A stretch of 64,000 nt of DNA from Paenibacillus sp. OK003 (GCF_900109515.1 NZ_FOBD01000003.1:62001-126000); one strand, 5' to 3'. Positions 17,469 to 27,002 are shown, numbered from the stretch's first letter. Program-made: numbers and translations. Notes: generated from the sequence alone by a model not told the origin.

Positions 17469-20045
17469 ATGGAGATGAATTTGTACGTGGCTAAAAAAAT
17501 GATCGCGATTCTGCTCGTATTCGGCCTGCTTCTTGGCGGGTGTCAGATCGCTTCCGTGCCTGAAGCCAGGATGTCTGCGAGCTCGGATGAACAAGCGGAA
17601 GTGCCTGCGCTTCGGCCCGGAGAGAAGCTGGCCTCATCCTTCAACGATACACGTCTTCCGGGCATGATCGGGCTTGCCCAGAATGAAGTGCTGCAGCTGT
17701 TAATTCAGGAAGAAACAGCCGAGATTGCGGTGATTCACAAGCAGAGCGGGCAGATCTGGCGCAGCAATCCGGAAGAGCGCAAATTGGATACGCTTGCCGC
17801 GGGCATCAACAAGGACCTGCTGTCTTCGCAGGCCAAGCTCAGCTTTTATAACAGTCTGGGACAGAGCAGCTCGGTTAACTCCTATACGGATAGTGTAGCC
17901 CACCAGCAGATCAGCTACGAAGTATTGCCAAATGGCGTTCGGGTGAACTACGAGTTTGGCAGTAATGAGAGCTCCATAGAGGATTTGCCTGTGAAAATCA
18001 GCAAGGAGCGCTTCGAGCAGAAGCTGCTTGCCGCGCTCGATAAGGCCGGGCAGCGTGCCTTGAAGGTCGGCTATGCCGAGGACAAGGACGAAGGCGTCTA
18101 CGTCCGAATCGACAAGGCGATGCAGGGACTTCAGCTAACGCGTGCCCTCAAGGCTTTTGAGACAGCCGGTTACACACCAGAGGACCTTGAACTGGACAAT
18201 GTCGAGCATGGCATCGAGCAGGAAAAAAGCGGACCACGCATGTTTATGTTATCCATCGAATACGAGCTGGATGACGAAACACTGGTCGTACGCGTGCCGG
18301 CATCCGGCATTCATTTTCCCGAGCAATATCCGATCAATAGCATATCGGTGCTGGATTATTTCGGTGCTGGTGCAGCGGACGAAGAAGGCTCCCTGTTTGT
18401 ACCCGATGGTTCGGGAGCACTCATTCATTTCAACAATGGCAAGGTTCAATATCCCGCCTATCAGCAGGACGTGTATGGACCGGACCTGACGATGAAGCTT
18501 CGTGAAGTGGACTCGACTGAGGAAAAGGCCAGGCTGCCGGTCTTCGGACTGATTCGCACGGGCGGTGCGTTCCTGGGCATCATCGAGGAAGGTGCGGCTA
18601 CAGCCGTTGTTAACGCGGATATCAGCGGAAAGCTGAATAGCTACAACAATGTCTATCCAAGCTTTTACGTTGTAAACAAAAGTGATGTGACGCTTCAGGC
18701 GAGCGACATGGTACGGACACTGCCCAAGTTCCAAAAGAAGCCGACGGCATCCGATTTTGTCGTTCGTTATGCCTTTGCTGGAGCAGAGGATGCGTCCTAT
18801 TCCGGTCTTGCCTCTCTGTACCGGGATTATTTAACCCGGACGGCCGGCCTTCCGGCGAAGCAAGCGGCTGAGGGAGAAAAAGGCATTCCATTTTACCTGA
18901 AGCTTGTCGGCAGTATGACCACCCAAAAACACATGCTGGGCATACCATACGAATCGAATGAGGCGTTGACCACGTTTGACGAGGCGCAGCACATCTTGTC
19001 CGAGCTCCAGGAAAAACATGTATCCAACATTCAGGTGCGATACGCGGGCTGGTTCAACGGAGGACTCCTTCATCGGCTGCCGGATTCCATCAAGGTGGAC
19101 GGGGCGGTGGGAGGACGAAAAGGCATGCAGGCATTTAGCGACTATATCCGTGAGGCCGGGATCGGATTTTATCCTGATGTAGCAGTCTTAAATGTGAATG
19201 CGAAGAGCGGCTTCAAGCCTTCCTCGGAAGCTTCCCGAACGCTCACGCAGGAGCCAGCGGTTCTATATCCGATGGACCCGGCAACACAGCGGCGTGACCG
19301 GGATCGACAACCGGCATATATCCTTTCTCCGAACCTGCTGGGTGATGTGACCGAAGACATGCTGAAAGCACTCCAGCCATATGAGACAGGCGGATTGTCT
19401 CTGCGTGATCTGGCCGAGCAGCTGAATAGCGATATGAATCCGAAAAAACTGTTGGACCGAACCGGAGCACAAGTGGCTGTCACGGAGGCATTGAAGCAAA
19501 TTACACAGCAGGGAATGCCTCTTGTAGCGGAGGGCGGGAATGCTTATGCGCTGCCATATGTGACGGGATTGACGGATGCGCCGATGTCGAGCAGCCGCTT
19601 CAAGCTGGAGGACGAAGAGATTCCGTTCTTCCAGCTGGTTGTTCACGGTGGCATCAGCTACACCGGAGCAGCCTACAATCTGTCAACGTATACCGATGCG
19701 AGACAATATGTGCTGAAGCTTGTTGAGTATGGAGCAAGCCCCTACTTCACATGGTTCAACGCGCCGAACCATGTCGTGAAGGAAACGGATTACGACGATC
19801 TGTACGCCGCCCATTACGAGCAGTGGATGGACCTGGCAGCCGAGATGTATGAAGAGGTCAATCAGGCCAATCGTCCATTCGCCGGGCTGAACATGGTCGC
19901 ACACGAGAAGCTGGCTGAAGGGGTATTTCAAACGACATACGAAAACGGAGGCTTCGCTCTGGTGAATTATAACGACTTCCCCGTGCAGGCAGCAGGCCGA
20001 ACCGTAGAAGCCAAAAGTTACGTGACAGGTGGTGAGCAGCTCTGA
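17469..20045 (+). CDS. Large surface lipoprotein, probable DUF5696 family, with glycosidase-like barrel
   Basis: The protein is 858 residues long. The lipobox 'LLLGGC' lies near residue 20 and anchors it outside. The N-terminal half (about 60-440) is beta-rich. From about 465 to 800 an alternating strand/helix pattern suggests a TIM barrel: 'HVSNIQVRYAGWFNGGLL', 'DYIREAGIGFYPDVAVLNVN', 'MPLVAEGGNAYALPYVTGLTD', 'GASPYFTWFNAPN'. Asp in 'FYPDV' and Glu in 'VAEGG' sit where retaining glycosidases carry catalytic acids, so an enzyme or glycan-binding role is plausible but unproven. The DUF5696 name is from recollection of the family and its usual neighbours (YIP1, NHL, permeases). The next permease start overlaps its stop. 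Confidence 0.7.
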   Translation: MEMNLYVAKKMIAILLVFGLLLGGCQIASVPEARMSASSDEQAEVPALRPGEKLASSFNDTRLPGMIGLAQNEVLQLLIQEETAEIAVIHKQSGQIWRSNPEERKLDTLAAGINKDLLSSQAKLSFYNSLGQSSSVNSYTDSVAHQQISYEVLPNGVRVNYEFGSNESSIEDLPVKISKERFEQKLLAALDKAGQRALKVGYAEDKDEGVYVRIDKAMQGLQLTRALKAFETAGYTPEDLELDNVEHGIEQEKSGPRMFMLSIEYELDDETLVVRVPASGIHFPEQYPINSISVLDYFGAGAADEEGSLFVPDGSGALIHFNNGKVQYPAYQQDVYGPDLTMKLREVDSTEEKARLPVFGLIRTGGAFLGIIEEGAATAVVNADISGKLNSYNNVYPSFYVVNKSDVTLQASDMVRTLPKFQKKPTASDFVVRYAFAGAEDASYSGLASLYRDYLTRTAGLPAKQAAEGEKGIPFYLKLVGSMTTQKHMLGIPYESNEALTTFDEAQHILSELQEKHVSNIQVRYAGWFNGGLLHRLPDSIKVDGAVGGRKGMQAFSDYIREAGIGFYPDVAVLNVNAKSGFKPSSEASRTLTQEPAVLYPMDPATQRRDRDRQPAYILSPNLLGDVTEDMLKALQPYETGGLSLRDLAEQLNSDMNPKKLLDRTGAQVAVTEALKQITQQGMPLVAEGGNAYALPYVTGLTDAPMSSSRFKLEDEEIPFFQLVVHGGISYTGAAYNLSTYTDARQYVLKLVEYGASPYFTWFNAPNHVVKETDYDDLYAAHYEQWMDLAAEMYEEVNQANRPFAGLNMVAHEKLAEGVFQTTYENGGFALVNYNDFPVQAAGRTVEAKSYVTGGEQL

Positions 20046-20944
20046 AAGCGCTACTGAAAGGAAAGTGGGGACGTCGAACCTATGCTCAGCAGAAGGCGGC
20101 CTGGGGAGTGATCTATGTGCTTCCCTGGCTTATCGGCTTTGTCCTGTTCTTCTTTGTTCCGCTGCTGGCTTCCCTGCGCTACAGCCTGAGTTCAATCCAG
20201 GCAAACGCGCAGGGCATATCTATCCAGTTCACAGGTCTCGCCAACTATATTCAGGCGCTGACGGTTAATACCAGCTTCAACCGGGCGCTGATTGGATCCA
20301 TAACGGATGTATTCGTCAATGTGCCGCTCATCGTCATATTCAGCCTGTTCCTTGCCGTCATTCTTAATCAGAAGTTTCCGGGGCGGGCCATAGCGCGGTC
20401 TATCTTTTTCCTTCCGGTGATTTTGGCATCAGGCGTCATCATGGCGCTGGAAAGCACCAGTCTGATCGAGGCCGTTAACCAGAGCAGTATGGGTGGCAGT
20501 GCCCTGGGCACATTTGAGATCGAAAACCTGATGCTGGACGCGGGGCTGAGCGAGTGGGTTGTCATGTATCTGAGCGGCGCCGTAGATCGCATTTATCAGA
20601 TCGTCAGTCAATCAGGCGTGCAGATTCTTATCTTTTTGGCAGGCATCCAAACCATATCGCCCCAGCTGTACGAGGCATCCAAAATGGAAGGGGCTACGGG
20701 GTATGAAGCCTTTTGGAAAATTACGTTCCCCATGGTCAGCCCGCTTATATTCGTTAACGTGATCTATACCATTGTCGATTCCTTTGCCAACAATGCCATG
20801 ACTACGCTCATTCGTGATACGGGCTTTGTCAAATTTGATTTTGGATTAAGCTCAGCCATGGCGTGGGTCTACTTCGTGGCGATTGCTGTCATTCTGGTCA
20901 TCGTATCACTTATTTTCTCCAAACGTGTCTTCTATCAAGATTAG
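20042..20944 (+). CDS. Sugar ABC transporter permease, second pair (MalF/UgpA type), CTG start
   Basis: CUT1 permease with six helices and EAA motif 'EASKMEGATGYEAFWKITFPMVSPL'. The only ordinary start, GTG at 20108, would begin inside the first membrane helix and lacks an SD. The reading frame is open back to a stop at 20033. A CTG at 20042 overlaps the previous stop as CTGA, has AGGTGGTGAG 5-14 nt upstream, and adds the basic leader 'KALLKGKWGRRTYAQQKAAWG' that CUT1 permeases normally carry. The CTG start is therefore preferred, giving 300 residues. The frame and function are secure. The start codon is inferred. Confidence 0.88.
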   Translation: MKALLKGKWGRRTYAQQKAAWGVIYVLPWLIGFVLFFFVPLLASLRYSLSSIQANAQGISIQFTGLANYIQALTVNTSFNRALIGSITDVFVNVPLIVIFSLFLAVILNQKFPGRAIARSIFFLPVILASGVIMALESTSLIEAVNQSSMGGSALGTFEIENLMLDAGLSEWVVMYLSGAVDRIYQIVSQSGVQILIFLAGIQTISPQLYEASKMEGATGYEAFWKITFPMVSPLIFVNVIYTIVDSFANNAMTTLIRDTGFVKFDFGLSSAMAWVYFVAIAVILVIVSLIFSKRVFYQD

Positions 20945-20964
20945 AAAGGGGGTTGACCGGGTTG

Positions 20965-21906
20965 ATGATATCAAGGTTGCTGTCACTTGAGCAGTGGAAG
21001 AGCTGGCTGTGGTCCGTTGTGCGGTTCACGCTGATTACCGGGCTCTCCTTCGTGATCCTGTTTCCGATATTTCAGAAAATATCGACGTCCATCAAGGATA
21101 AGAGCGACCTGTATTCGGCCGTCGTGGTCTGGATTCCGCAAAATTTCTCCATCGACAATTTCAAGCAGGCCATTCGTGTCATGGATTATTGGGCCACCTT
21201 GCTCAATACGTTTGCACTGTCTGCAACAACGACCATTTTGACGACGCTCTCCTGCGCACTCGCTGGATACGGATTTGCCCGCTTGAAATTCAAAGGGAGC
21301 AATCTGTTGTTTGCGGGAGTCATCCTGACCATTCTAGTTCCGCCAACGACCATCCTGATTCCGGTGTACCTGAATTTGAAGAGCTTTGATCTGATGGGAC
21401 TGATGACGCTGATCGCTGGCAAACCCGCAAATCTGCTGAATACGTACTGGCCGTTTATTCTGACTGCTATAACGGCCAATTCGCTCAAGGCAGGGCTGTA
21501 TATTTTCATCTTCCGCCAGTTTTTCAGAGGCATTCCCAAGGAAGTGGAGGAAGCGGCTTACGTTGATGGTGCTGGCATCAGCCGCACTTTTGCACGCATC
21601 ATGCTGCCCAATGCGATACCGTCGATTGTTACGGTGCTGTTATTTTCCTTCGTTTGGCAATGGAATGACAGCTTCTATACGACAACCTATCTGACGTCCA
21701 GCAAAGTGATGTCCACCCAGCTGTCCTCCCTACCGTATAATCTGGCCCAGCAGGTAAGCGATGGTGCATCCAAAGCCGATCCTTTTTATCTAAGCATGAT
21801 ACAGGATACCGGGATTTTGCTGGCCATCTTGCCTTTGATCATCATCTACCTGTTTGTACAGCGTTATTTCGTGGAGAGTGTTGAACGCACGGGCATCGTT
21901 GGATGA
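20965..21906 (+). CDS. Sugar ABC transporter permease, second pair (MalG/UgpE type)
   Basis: CUT1 permease of 313 residues with EAA motif 'EEAAYVDGAGISRTFARIMLPNAIPSI'. AGAAAGGGGG precedes the ATG at 20965; a TTG three bases earlier is an alternative. It pairs with the permease 20 bp upstream. Having two complete permease pairs in one operon is unusual. Two differently sized oligosaccharides, or the same glycan handed over by two binding proteins, would explain it. Confidence 0.92.
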   Translation: MISRLLSLEQWKSWLWSVVRFTLITGLSFVILFPIFQKISTSIKDKSDLYSAVVVWIPQNFSIDNFKQAIRVMDYWATLLNTFALSATTTILTTLSCALAGYGFARLKFKGSNLLFAGVILTILVPPTTILIPVYLNLKSFDLMGLMTLIAGKPANLLNTYWPFILTAITANSLKAGLYIFIFRQFFRGIPKEVEEAAYVDGAGISRTFARIMLPNAIPSIVTVLLFSFVWQWNDSFYTTTYLTSSKVMSTQLSSLPYNLAQQVSDGASKADPFYLSMIQDTGILLAILPLIIIYLFVQRYFVESVERTGIVG

Positions 21907-21959
21907 TGCTTTTCAATCGGAAGGGGCTAGGAAGGTGAGAAGCCCAATAATACAGTTCA

Positions 21960-21976
21960 GTGAAGGAGGTGATGCC
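21960..21976 (+). promoter_or_regulatory. Orphan full-length Shine-Dalgarno (STAB-SD-like) in the GH5 leader
   Basis: GTGAAGGAGGTGATGCC contains AAGGAGGTGAT (21963-21973), an 11-base complement to the 16S rRNA 3' end. No sensible gene starts at the right distance. The real GH5 start has its own SD 44 bp further on. It resembles the 5' mRNA-stabilising element known from Bacillus cry genes. Confidence 0.4.
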
Positions 21977-22016
21977 GTCTGTTTTAACGTTTCACCATTC
22001 AAGCTCAGGAGGGATT

Positions 22017-23714
22017 ATGTTGAAGAAGATGTTGAATTACTGTAAATTTATGCTCATTCTGGCTTTGCTGTTGTCCATCACGCCACTCGGATCGGGTCGC
22101 GCGGACGCATGGGTTGGCATGCCCATGGGCAAGCTTCACGTCAGTGGGAAAAATCTAGTGAACAGCAGTAACCAACCCGTCGTAATGAGTGGCTGGCATC
22201 AGCCCTCAGGGGCCTACTGGACCTACCAGAACAGCAATTATTATCTCACTCGAAACGGCAACAACCGCCATGCCGCTACATTGGCTTATCTGAAAGACAT
22301 TACCGATACATTTACAAGTACAAGTCCTAAATACGGAAGCAGCCACGGCTGGAATATGAATCAGATTCGTCTGTTCATTGACCGCGAGGACATGGGAGAC
22401 GTAGCAGCAGGTACTTACAATTTTGCAGGTTTACAAACGGTAACGCAGAACGTCATTATCCCTTATATCCAATATGCCAAAACGAAAGGTGTCTATGTTA
22501 CACTCGGACTTGACTTCACATTGAAGGATGATCAAGCTACGACCGCAGCCAATCTGCAAAAGTTCAATCAAATCTGGGGTTATCTCGCTTCTCGCCCGGA
22601 AATTAAAAGCGCAGACAACGTACACTTTGAGCTGATCAATGAGCCGGTTAAATCGTACGCTAACGGACATTGGGGCGGCTACAACGGCGAGAACGACTTT
22701 GTGGACCACTGGAATGATCTGCGAAATTTCCAGAACTCCATCATCTCAACCATCCGCAGCCAAGGCGCGGATAATGTCATCTGGGCCGCTGGTCTGGGAT
22801 ACAACCAATTCTATAGTCTGACAGCAAGCCATCCTTTGACAGACCCCCTGAACAATTACGGTTATGCCGTTCACTGGTACCCGGGGTACGGCGCGCATGA
22901 CAACATGTCGATTCTGCAAGATCAGTGGAATACAAATGTGAAGGCTGCGGCTGATAAATATCCAATTAACATCACCGAAGTCACGTGGTTCAAAACGAAG
23001 GCGGGCGATTCCGAATACTGGAATCTGTTCAACGGCAGTAATGAAGGTTTTGGCAACAATACGAAGACCATTTTCAACGCGGCAGGCAATGTCAGCATTG
23101 CAGCACATATGAACGGCTTCATTTTGGATGCCGGGGAACGAAGCTCCTTTGCCGATCCAACGGCAGGCCTGAAATGGGACGGTGATGCTTCACGAAGCGC
23201 GATGGGACGTTTTCTGTTCAATTGGTTCTATGAACGGGCACAGTCTTACCCAAACGGTGGAACTCCATCAACCGGATTGACACCGGGGGCAACCTACAAG
23301 ATCGTGGCAAGACATTCGAGTAAGGTTATTGATGTACCGGGTGGGGTAAATGAGAGCAATTTGCAGCTTCAGCAATGGTCTGATCTGGGTGGCAATCCTC
23401 AAAAGTGGGTCCTGACCCAGATTGCTAGTGGGATTTACAGTTTGACGAGTGTGAATTCGCCCGATAAGGTCATCGACATTCGTAATGGGACAAGCAACAA
23501 CGGAGAGGCGGTACAGCTCATGAGCAATTTGAATACCACCGCGCAGCATTTTAAAATCAACGATCTGGGCAATGGCTATTGGAGTATTATAAACGTCAAC
23601 AGCAATAAGGCCATAGAGGTCGCAGGCTCCTCAACGGCAGACGGTGCCAAATTACAGCAAAACGATTTTACAAACGCAACCAACCAGCAATGGAAATTTG
23701 TCGCAGTTAACTAA
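22017..23714 (+). CDS. Secreted GH5-type cellulase-family hydrolase with ricin-type lectin module
   Basis: The 565-residue protein has a signal peptide (about 1-31, ending near 'GSGRADA'), a GH5-type (beta/alpha)8 barrel (about 40-405) and a ricin-B/CBM13-like trefoil (about 420-565, three QxW-type repeats such as 'QQWSDLGGNPQKW' and 'NATNQQWKF'). The acid/base is Glu209 in 'FELINEP' and the likely nucleophile Glu321 in 'INITEVTW'. It would cut a beta-glucan or mannan outside the cell and feed the upstream importer. The ATG at 22017 has AGGAGGG at ideal distance. It is probably the last gene of the long locus, before a strong terminator. Confidence 0.87.
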   Translation: MLKKMLNYCKFMLILALLLSITPLGSGRADAWVGMPMGKLHVSGKNLVNSSNQPVVMSGWHQPSGAYWTYQNSNYYLTRNGNNRHAATLAYLKDITDTFTSTSPKYGSSHGWNMNQIRLFIDREDMGDVAAGTYNFAGLQTVTQNVIIPYIQYAKTKGVYVTLGLDFTLKDDQATTAANLQKFNQIWGYLASRPEIKSADNVHFELINEPVKSYANGHWGGYNGENDFVDHWNDLRNFQNSIISTIRSQGADNVIWAAGLGYNQFYSLTASHPLTDPLNNYGYAVHWYPGYGAHDNMSILQDQWNTNVKAAADKYPINITEVTWFKTKAGDSEYWNLFNGSNEGFGNNTKTIFNAAGNVSIAAHMNGFILDAGERSSFADPTAGLKWDGDASRSAMGRFLFNWFYERAQSYPNGGTPSTGLTPGATYKIVARHSSKVIDVPGGVNESNLQLQQWSDLGGNPQKWVLTQIASGIYSLTSVNSPDKVIDIRNGTSNNGEAVQLMSNLNTTAQHFKINDLGNGYWSIINVNSNKAIEVAGSSTADGAKLQQNDFTNATNQQWKFVAVN

Positions 23715-23834
23715 TGGTATAACGAATGCAGTCGTTCTAAAATTCTTCGTCTCTACCCATGTAACTATGCGTAACTGCAGAAATGCATAAGCAACAGAGT
23801 GAGTCTTTACTATTCGACCTGTCGCTCATTAATA

Positions 23835-23880
23835 AACCGGACCCGGTTCGTATTTCCCGCGAACCAGGTCCGGTTTTTGT
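23835..23880 (+). terminator. Strong terminator after the carbohydrate locus
   Basis: Nearly perfect arms (AACCGGACC-x-GGTTCG at 23835-23850 and its complement ending at 23874), followed by TTTTTGTT. It lies about 120 bp after the GH5 stop. Confidence 0.85.
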
Positions 23881-23966
23881 TCTTTCGATATTTTGATCTT
23901 AGGTTTTTCGATGTTTCATCCTTTCAATCTTTGCATAGAAAGAAGCATTCAATGCGCTGAATCGGC

Positions 23967-24473
23967 TTATTTCAGCTTCCCGGCACGTATGTCATCCGTC
24001 ATGCCCGGATAAGGTGCTATTGAGATCAGTTTCTCATTGTCGATGCCTGCATTTTCAATAAATGTGATATCGGCAAATTCGGGAACGACGTATTTCGGAT
24101 ATGTTTCATATTTTTCCCGCGACTCGATCATAAGATCGATATAGTCGTTCTGGTAACAGACCGTGATTTCCGGGTGCTCATGAACCCATTTCGGAAAAAA
24201 AATAATACCGTGCATCCGCATTTCGTTCGGCATGAAATTCAAGGAAACATCCGTGCCTGTCGGCTCGGTCCACGATACTTTATAAACGCCCTCCGTCAAT
24301 TTCACAATGTTGACTTCCTGATCACGCACCCAGCGTCCTGCAACCATGCCGCTATGAATGCGATAATCGATGGTATGATCATTTTTGATATAGATTTCGT
24401 ATTCCCAGCCGTTCTCGTAAGTATAAATCATGTGGCTTCCTGTAAAGCCCTGCAATGCCTCTTTCGTTTCCAT
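23967..24473 (-). CDS. padC: Phenolic acid decarboxylase
   Basis: Cytoplasmic enzyme of 168 residues that decarboxylates ferulic and p-coumaric acid to vinyl phenols, relieving phenolic acid stress. The sequence is very close to Bacillus PadC as I recall it, with a six-residue N-terminal extension. The active-site set is present at Tyr17, Tyr19, Arg47 and Glu70 (Bacillus numbers 11, 13, 41, 64). AAAGGAG lies 10 nt before the ATG. No padR repressor gene is adjacent. A feruloyl esterase gene 12 kb away (35980) could supply the substrate. Confidence 0.96.
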   Translation of the reverse strand: METKEALQGFTGSHMIYTYENGWEYEIYIKNDHTIDYRIHSGMVAGRWVRDQEVNIVKLTEGVYKVSWTEPTGTDVSLNFMPNEMRMHGIIFFPKWVHEHPEITVCYQNDYIDLMIESREKYETYPKYVVPEFADITFIENAGIDNEKLISIAPYPGMTDDIRAGKLK

Positions 24474-24699
24474 ATGAATGTGCTCCTTTCCTTAACCATA
24501 AGATTCCGGGCGGGTCAGGTACTGTATTTCATATCCCGTCATCTTAGGATATTGTTTTCCCATATATACTTATACCTTCCGATGATCAAAAGCGGTTCTG
24601 AATCAGGCAAGGATCATATTTTTGCTTTGGCTTCAGGTTTTTTGGTGAGCCGCATCAAAGGAATCGTAATATCATTTTATTGTTCTTAAAATACTGCGA

Positions 24700-24728
24700 T
24701 TGATGCTGTCTTCTTCGTCATATATCAT
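24700..24728 (+). promoter_or_regulatory. Sigma-A-like promoter for the membrane AraC regulator
   Basis: TTGATG (24700-24705), 17-bp spacer, TATCAT (24723-24728). The transcript would start near 24735, which excludes the ATG at 24729 and supports the ATG at 24765. Confidence 0.45.
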
Positions 24729-24764
24729 ATGAACATCATTGTATTGCGTGGAGAGGGGACGTGC

Positions 24765-27002
24765 ATGAAGAGGAAAATCTGGTTTTATCGACAGCTGTTA
24801 TCGTATATTCCCGTCTTTTTCATTATTGTGACGTTCATTTTCTTTGTCTATTACCAATTGCTGAGCAGCCAGAGCCGCAAAGAAGCAGAAATGGCAAACG
24901 AAAGCATGTTGATTCAGGCGATGAACTTCGTTGATTCCTCACTCCAATCGATTGAACAGGGACTGCTTTCCGAATTGTTGCACAATAATGAGCTTTTTTT
25001 GTTTTGGAATGCTACGAAGCCGGACGATGATTATCTGAATATTCAGGTTGCCGAGTTCATAAGGCGCTTCAAGCAGGAGAACCCCCTGGTGGATTCCATT
25101 TATGTGGCCCGGACGCATGATCCGCTTGTGATTAGCAATGCTGCGATGACAACATTGGAAGAATACCCAGATGCGGCGTTTATTCATTCGCAATTATCCG
25201 AGCCGGGCAATCACTGGACGGGGTTGAGGAAGTTTGAGCCTTTTTCTGTCGTAGGCTATCGCAACGTCGTCAGCCTTGTGCTGAAAAGCCCGGTTCTCCT
25301 TAACGGGGAAGGGTTGCTTGTCGTTAACTTGTCACCAGGCAAAATCACCGACATGGTAAACCGAATCTATGACCAGCAGATCAGCTATACCCGCATTATG
25401 GACGCGGAGAGGAACGATATTCTTGCCATTCCCGGGGCAGAGCGTGACGAAGATATCGTCGTTTCCCGAACGACCTCGACATTGACCGGATGGACCTATC
25501 TTAGCGGTCCGGTGAACGGAAATTTTGTAAGCGCTACCAACAAGTTTTACAAGATGTGGTTCGCGATTGGAGTGTGTATGATCGTCGCCGGGGTTGCCTG
25601 GTTTATCTACATTACGCGGAAAAGCTACAGGCCCATTGAACAGATCATATCCCGCATCAGCAGTTTTCCCCAGTTCAAAGCCGGAGCGGGTCCGCAGGAA
25701 AACCGGGATTCGCAAGACGAGTTTTCATTTATTGAATCGGCACTGAACAGCATTCTTGCCCAGACTCGCAGCTACCAGCAGCAATACCGTGAAGATTTGC
25801 AACTGAAGAAGACATATCTGCTCCAGCAGCTGCTTGAGGGACAGTACCCTACAAGTCTGGCCCAATGGGATGCACAGCGGGAAGTGTTTCAATTGAATGA
25901 TTTGAGAAAAACCCAGGTGGTGTGTGCGGTCGAAATCGACGAGTATGCTCGTTTTTACCATTATTACATACATCAGGATCAATATTTGCTGAAGTTCGCC
26001 ATTCTCAGTGTCATCCAGGAAACGGCCCAAAAACACGGCTGCGACATATGGGCTGGCTGGATGTCTGGTTCTGTACTGGTAGTTATGCTGCAAATGGAGG
26101 ATCGAGAGGATATCGAGCCGCAGGTGATGCGTTTGTTCGAGGATACAAGGACGTGGATTGAGCAAAACATGAAGCTGAGAATCAGCATCGGGGTCGGAAA
26201 CGCTGCAATCGATTATACACAAATTCCAGGTTCCTATCGCCAGGCGCTGCAAGCTTTGAAATACAAGATGGTGCTGGGCGGAAACCAGGTCATCCTTTAT
26301 TCAAACGTGAATCAGGTCAAGAAGGTGGAAGCGTTTGACTATTTTCAGCTTGTTCATTCCATGGCGCAGTCCTTGCGGACGGCCAAGCCCGAGTGGAGGC
26401 AGCAATTCGATACGCTCATGCAAAATATTGAACGGGATGTCCTGGATCGGGACAACATTACAAGTCTGGCTGGCTACATGGTATATACGATTGAGCGGGA
26501 AATCGGCATGCTGGCCAAGGAATATCAACAGCTCTGGACAGGAACGGCTCAACCGTCCTTGCATGATGCGTTGTCCTCATCCGATACGTTTCAGCAGCTT
26601 AGAGCGAATTTGCGACTACCGCTGGAGCATCTGGCTGAGCAGATCCAGCAGCTTCAGGAGAAACAAACCCACTCGGAACGAATCTTCGAAATTCGCAAAT
26701 ATATTGAGCTGGAGTATGGCAATCCCGAGTTATCCCTTGATTTTCTTGCCAATCGGTTCCAACTCAGTCCGAAATCGATCAGCAAATTATTTAAGGAAAC
26801 GACCGGAAACAAGTTTGTCGATTATGTAATCGACGTTCGAATAAAACAGGCGCAACGCTTGCTGGAGCAAACGACCTTATCTGTGCAAGAGGTTGCGGAG
26901 AAGGTAGGCTATTCAAACGTCATCTCATTTGGCCGGGCGTTCAAGAAAAATGTGCATGCTTCGCCTGGCGAGTACCGCAAATGGTCCGCCAAGCCGAATT
27001 GA
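24765..27002 (+). CDS. Membrane-bound AraC-family regulator with extracellular sensor
   Basis: The protein has 745 residues. Transmembrane helix near 11-33, extracellular ligand-binding region (about 34-270), second helix near 272-292, a cytoplasmic middle part, and an AraC HTH at the C-terminus (about 640-740; 'LANRFQLSPKSISKLFKETTGNKFVDYVID', 'VGYSNVISFGRAFKKNVHASPGEYR'). This one-protein sensor/activator design is typical of Paenibacillus sugar loci. It lies directly upstream of an LplB/YtcP importer and GH29 fucosidase in the same direction, so control of that operon is likely. GAGAGGGGA precedes the ATG at 24765. Confidence 0.9.
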   Translation: MKRKIWFYRQLLSYIPVFFIIVTFIFFVYYQLLSSQSRKEAEMANESMLIQAMNFVDSSLQSIEQGLLSELLHNNELFLFWNATKPDDDYLNIQVAEFIRRFKQENPLVDSIYVARTHDPLVISNAAMTTLEEYPDAAFIHSQLSEPGNHWTGLRKFEPFSVVGYRNVVSLVLKSPVLLNGEGLLVVNLSPGKITDMVNRIYDQQISYTRIMDAERNDILAIPGAERDEDIVVSRTTSTLTGWTYLSGPVNGNFVSATNKFYKMWFAIGVCMIVAGVAWFIYITRKSYRPIEQIISRISSFPQFKAGAGPQENRDSQDEFSFIESALNSILAQTRSYQQQYREDLQLKKTYLLQQLLEGQYPTSLAQWDAQREVFQLNDLRKTQVVCAVEIDEYARFYHYYIHQDQYLLKFAILSVIQETAQKHGCDIWAGWMSGSVLVVMLQMEDREDIEPQVMRLFEDTRTWIEQNMKLRISIGVGNAAIDYTQIPGSYRQALQALKYKMVLGGNQVILYSNVNQVKKVEAFDYFQLVHSMAQSLRTAKPEWRQQFDTLMQNIERDVLDRDNITSLAGYMVYTIEREIGMLAKEYQQLWTGTAQPSLHDALSSSDTFQQLRANLRLPLEHLAEQIQQLQEKQTHSERIFEIRKYIELEYGNPELSLDFLANRFQLSPKSISKLFKETTGNKFVDYVIDVRIKQAQRLLEQTTLSVQEVAEKVGYSNVISFGRAFKKNVHASPGEYRKWSAKPN

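Noticed and set aside
24474..24764. PadR operator upstream of padC
   Set aside because: The expected ATGT...ACAT dyad could not be identified with confidence in the padC upstream region.
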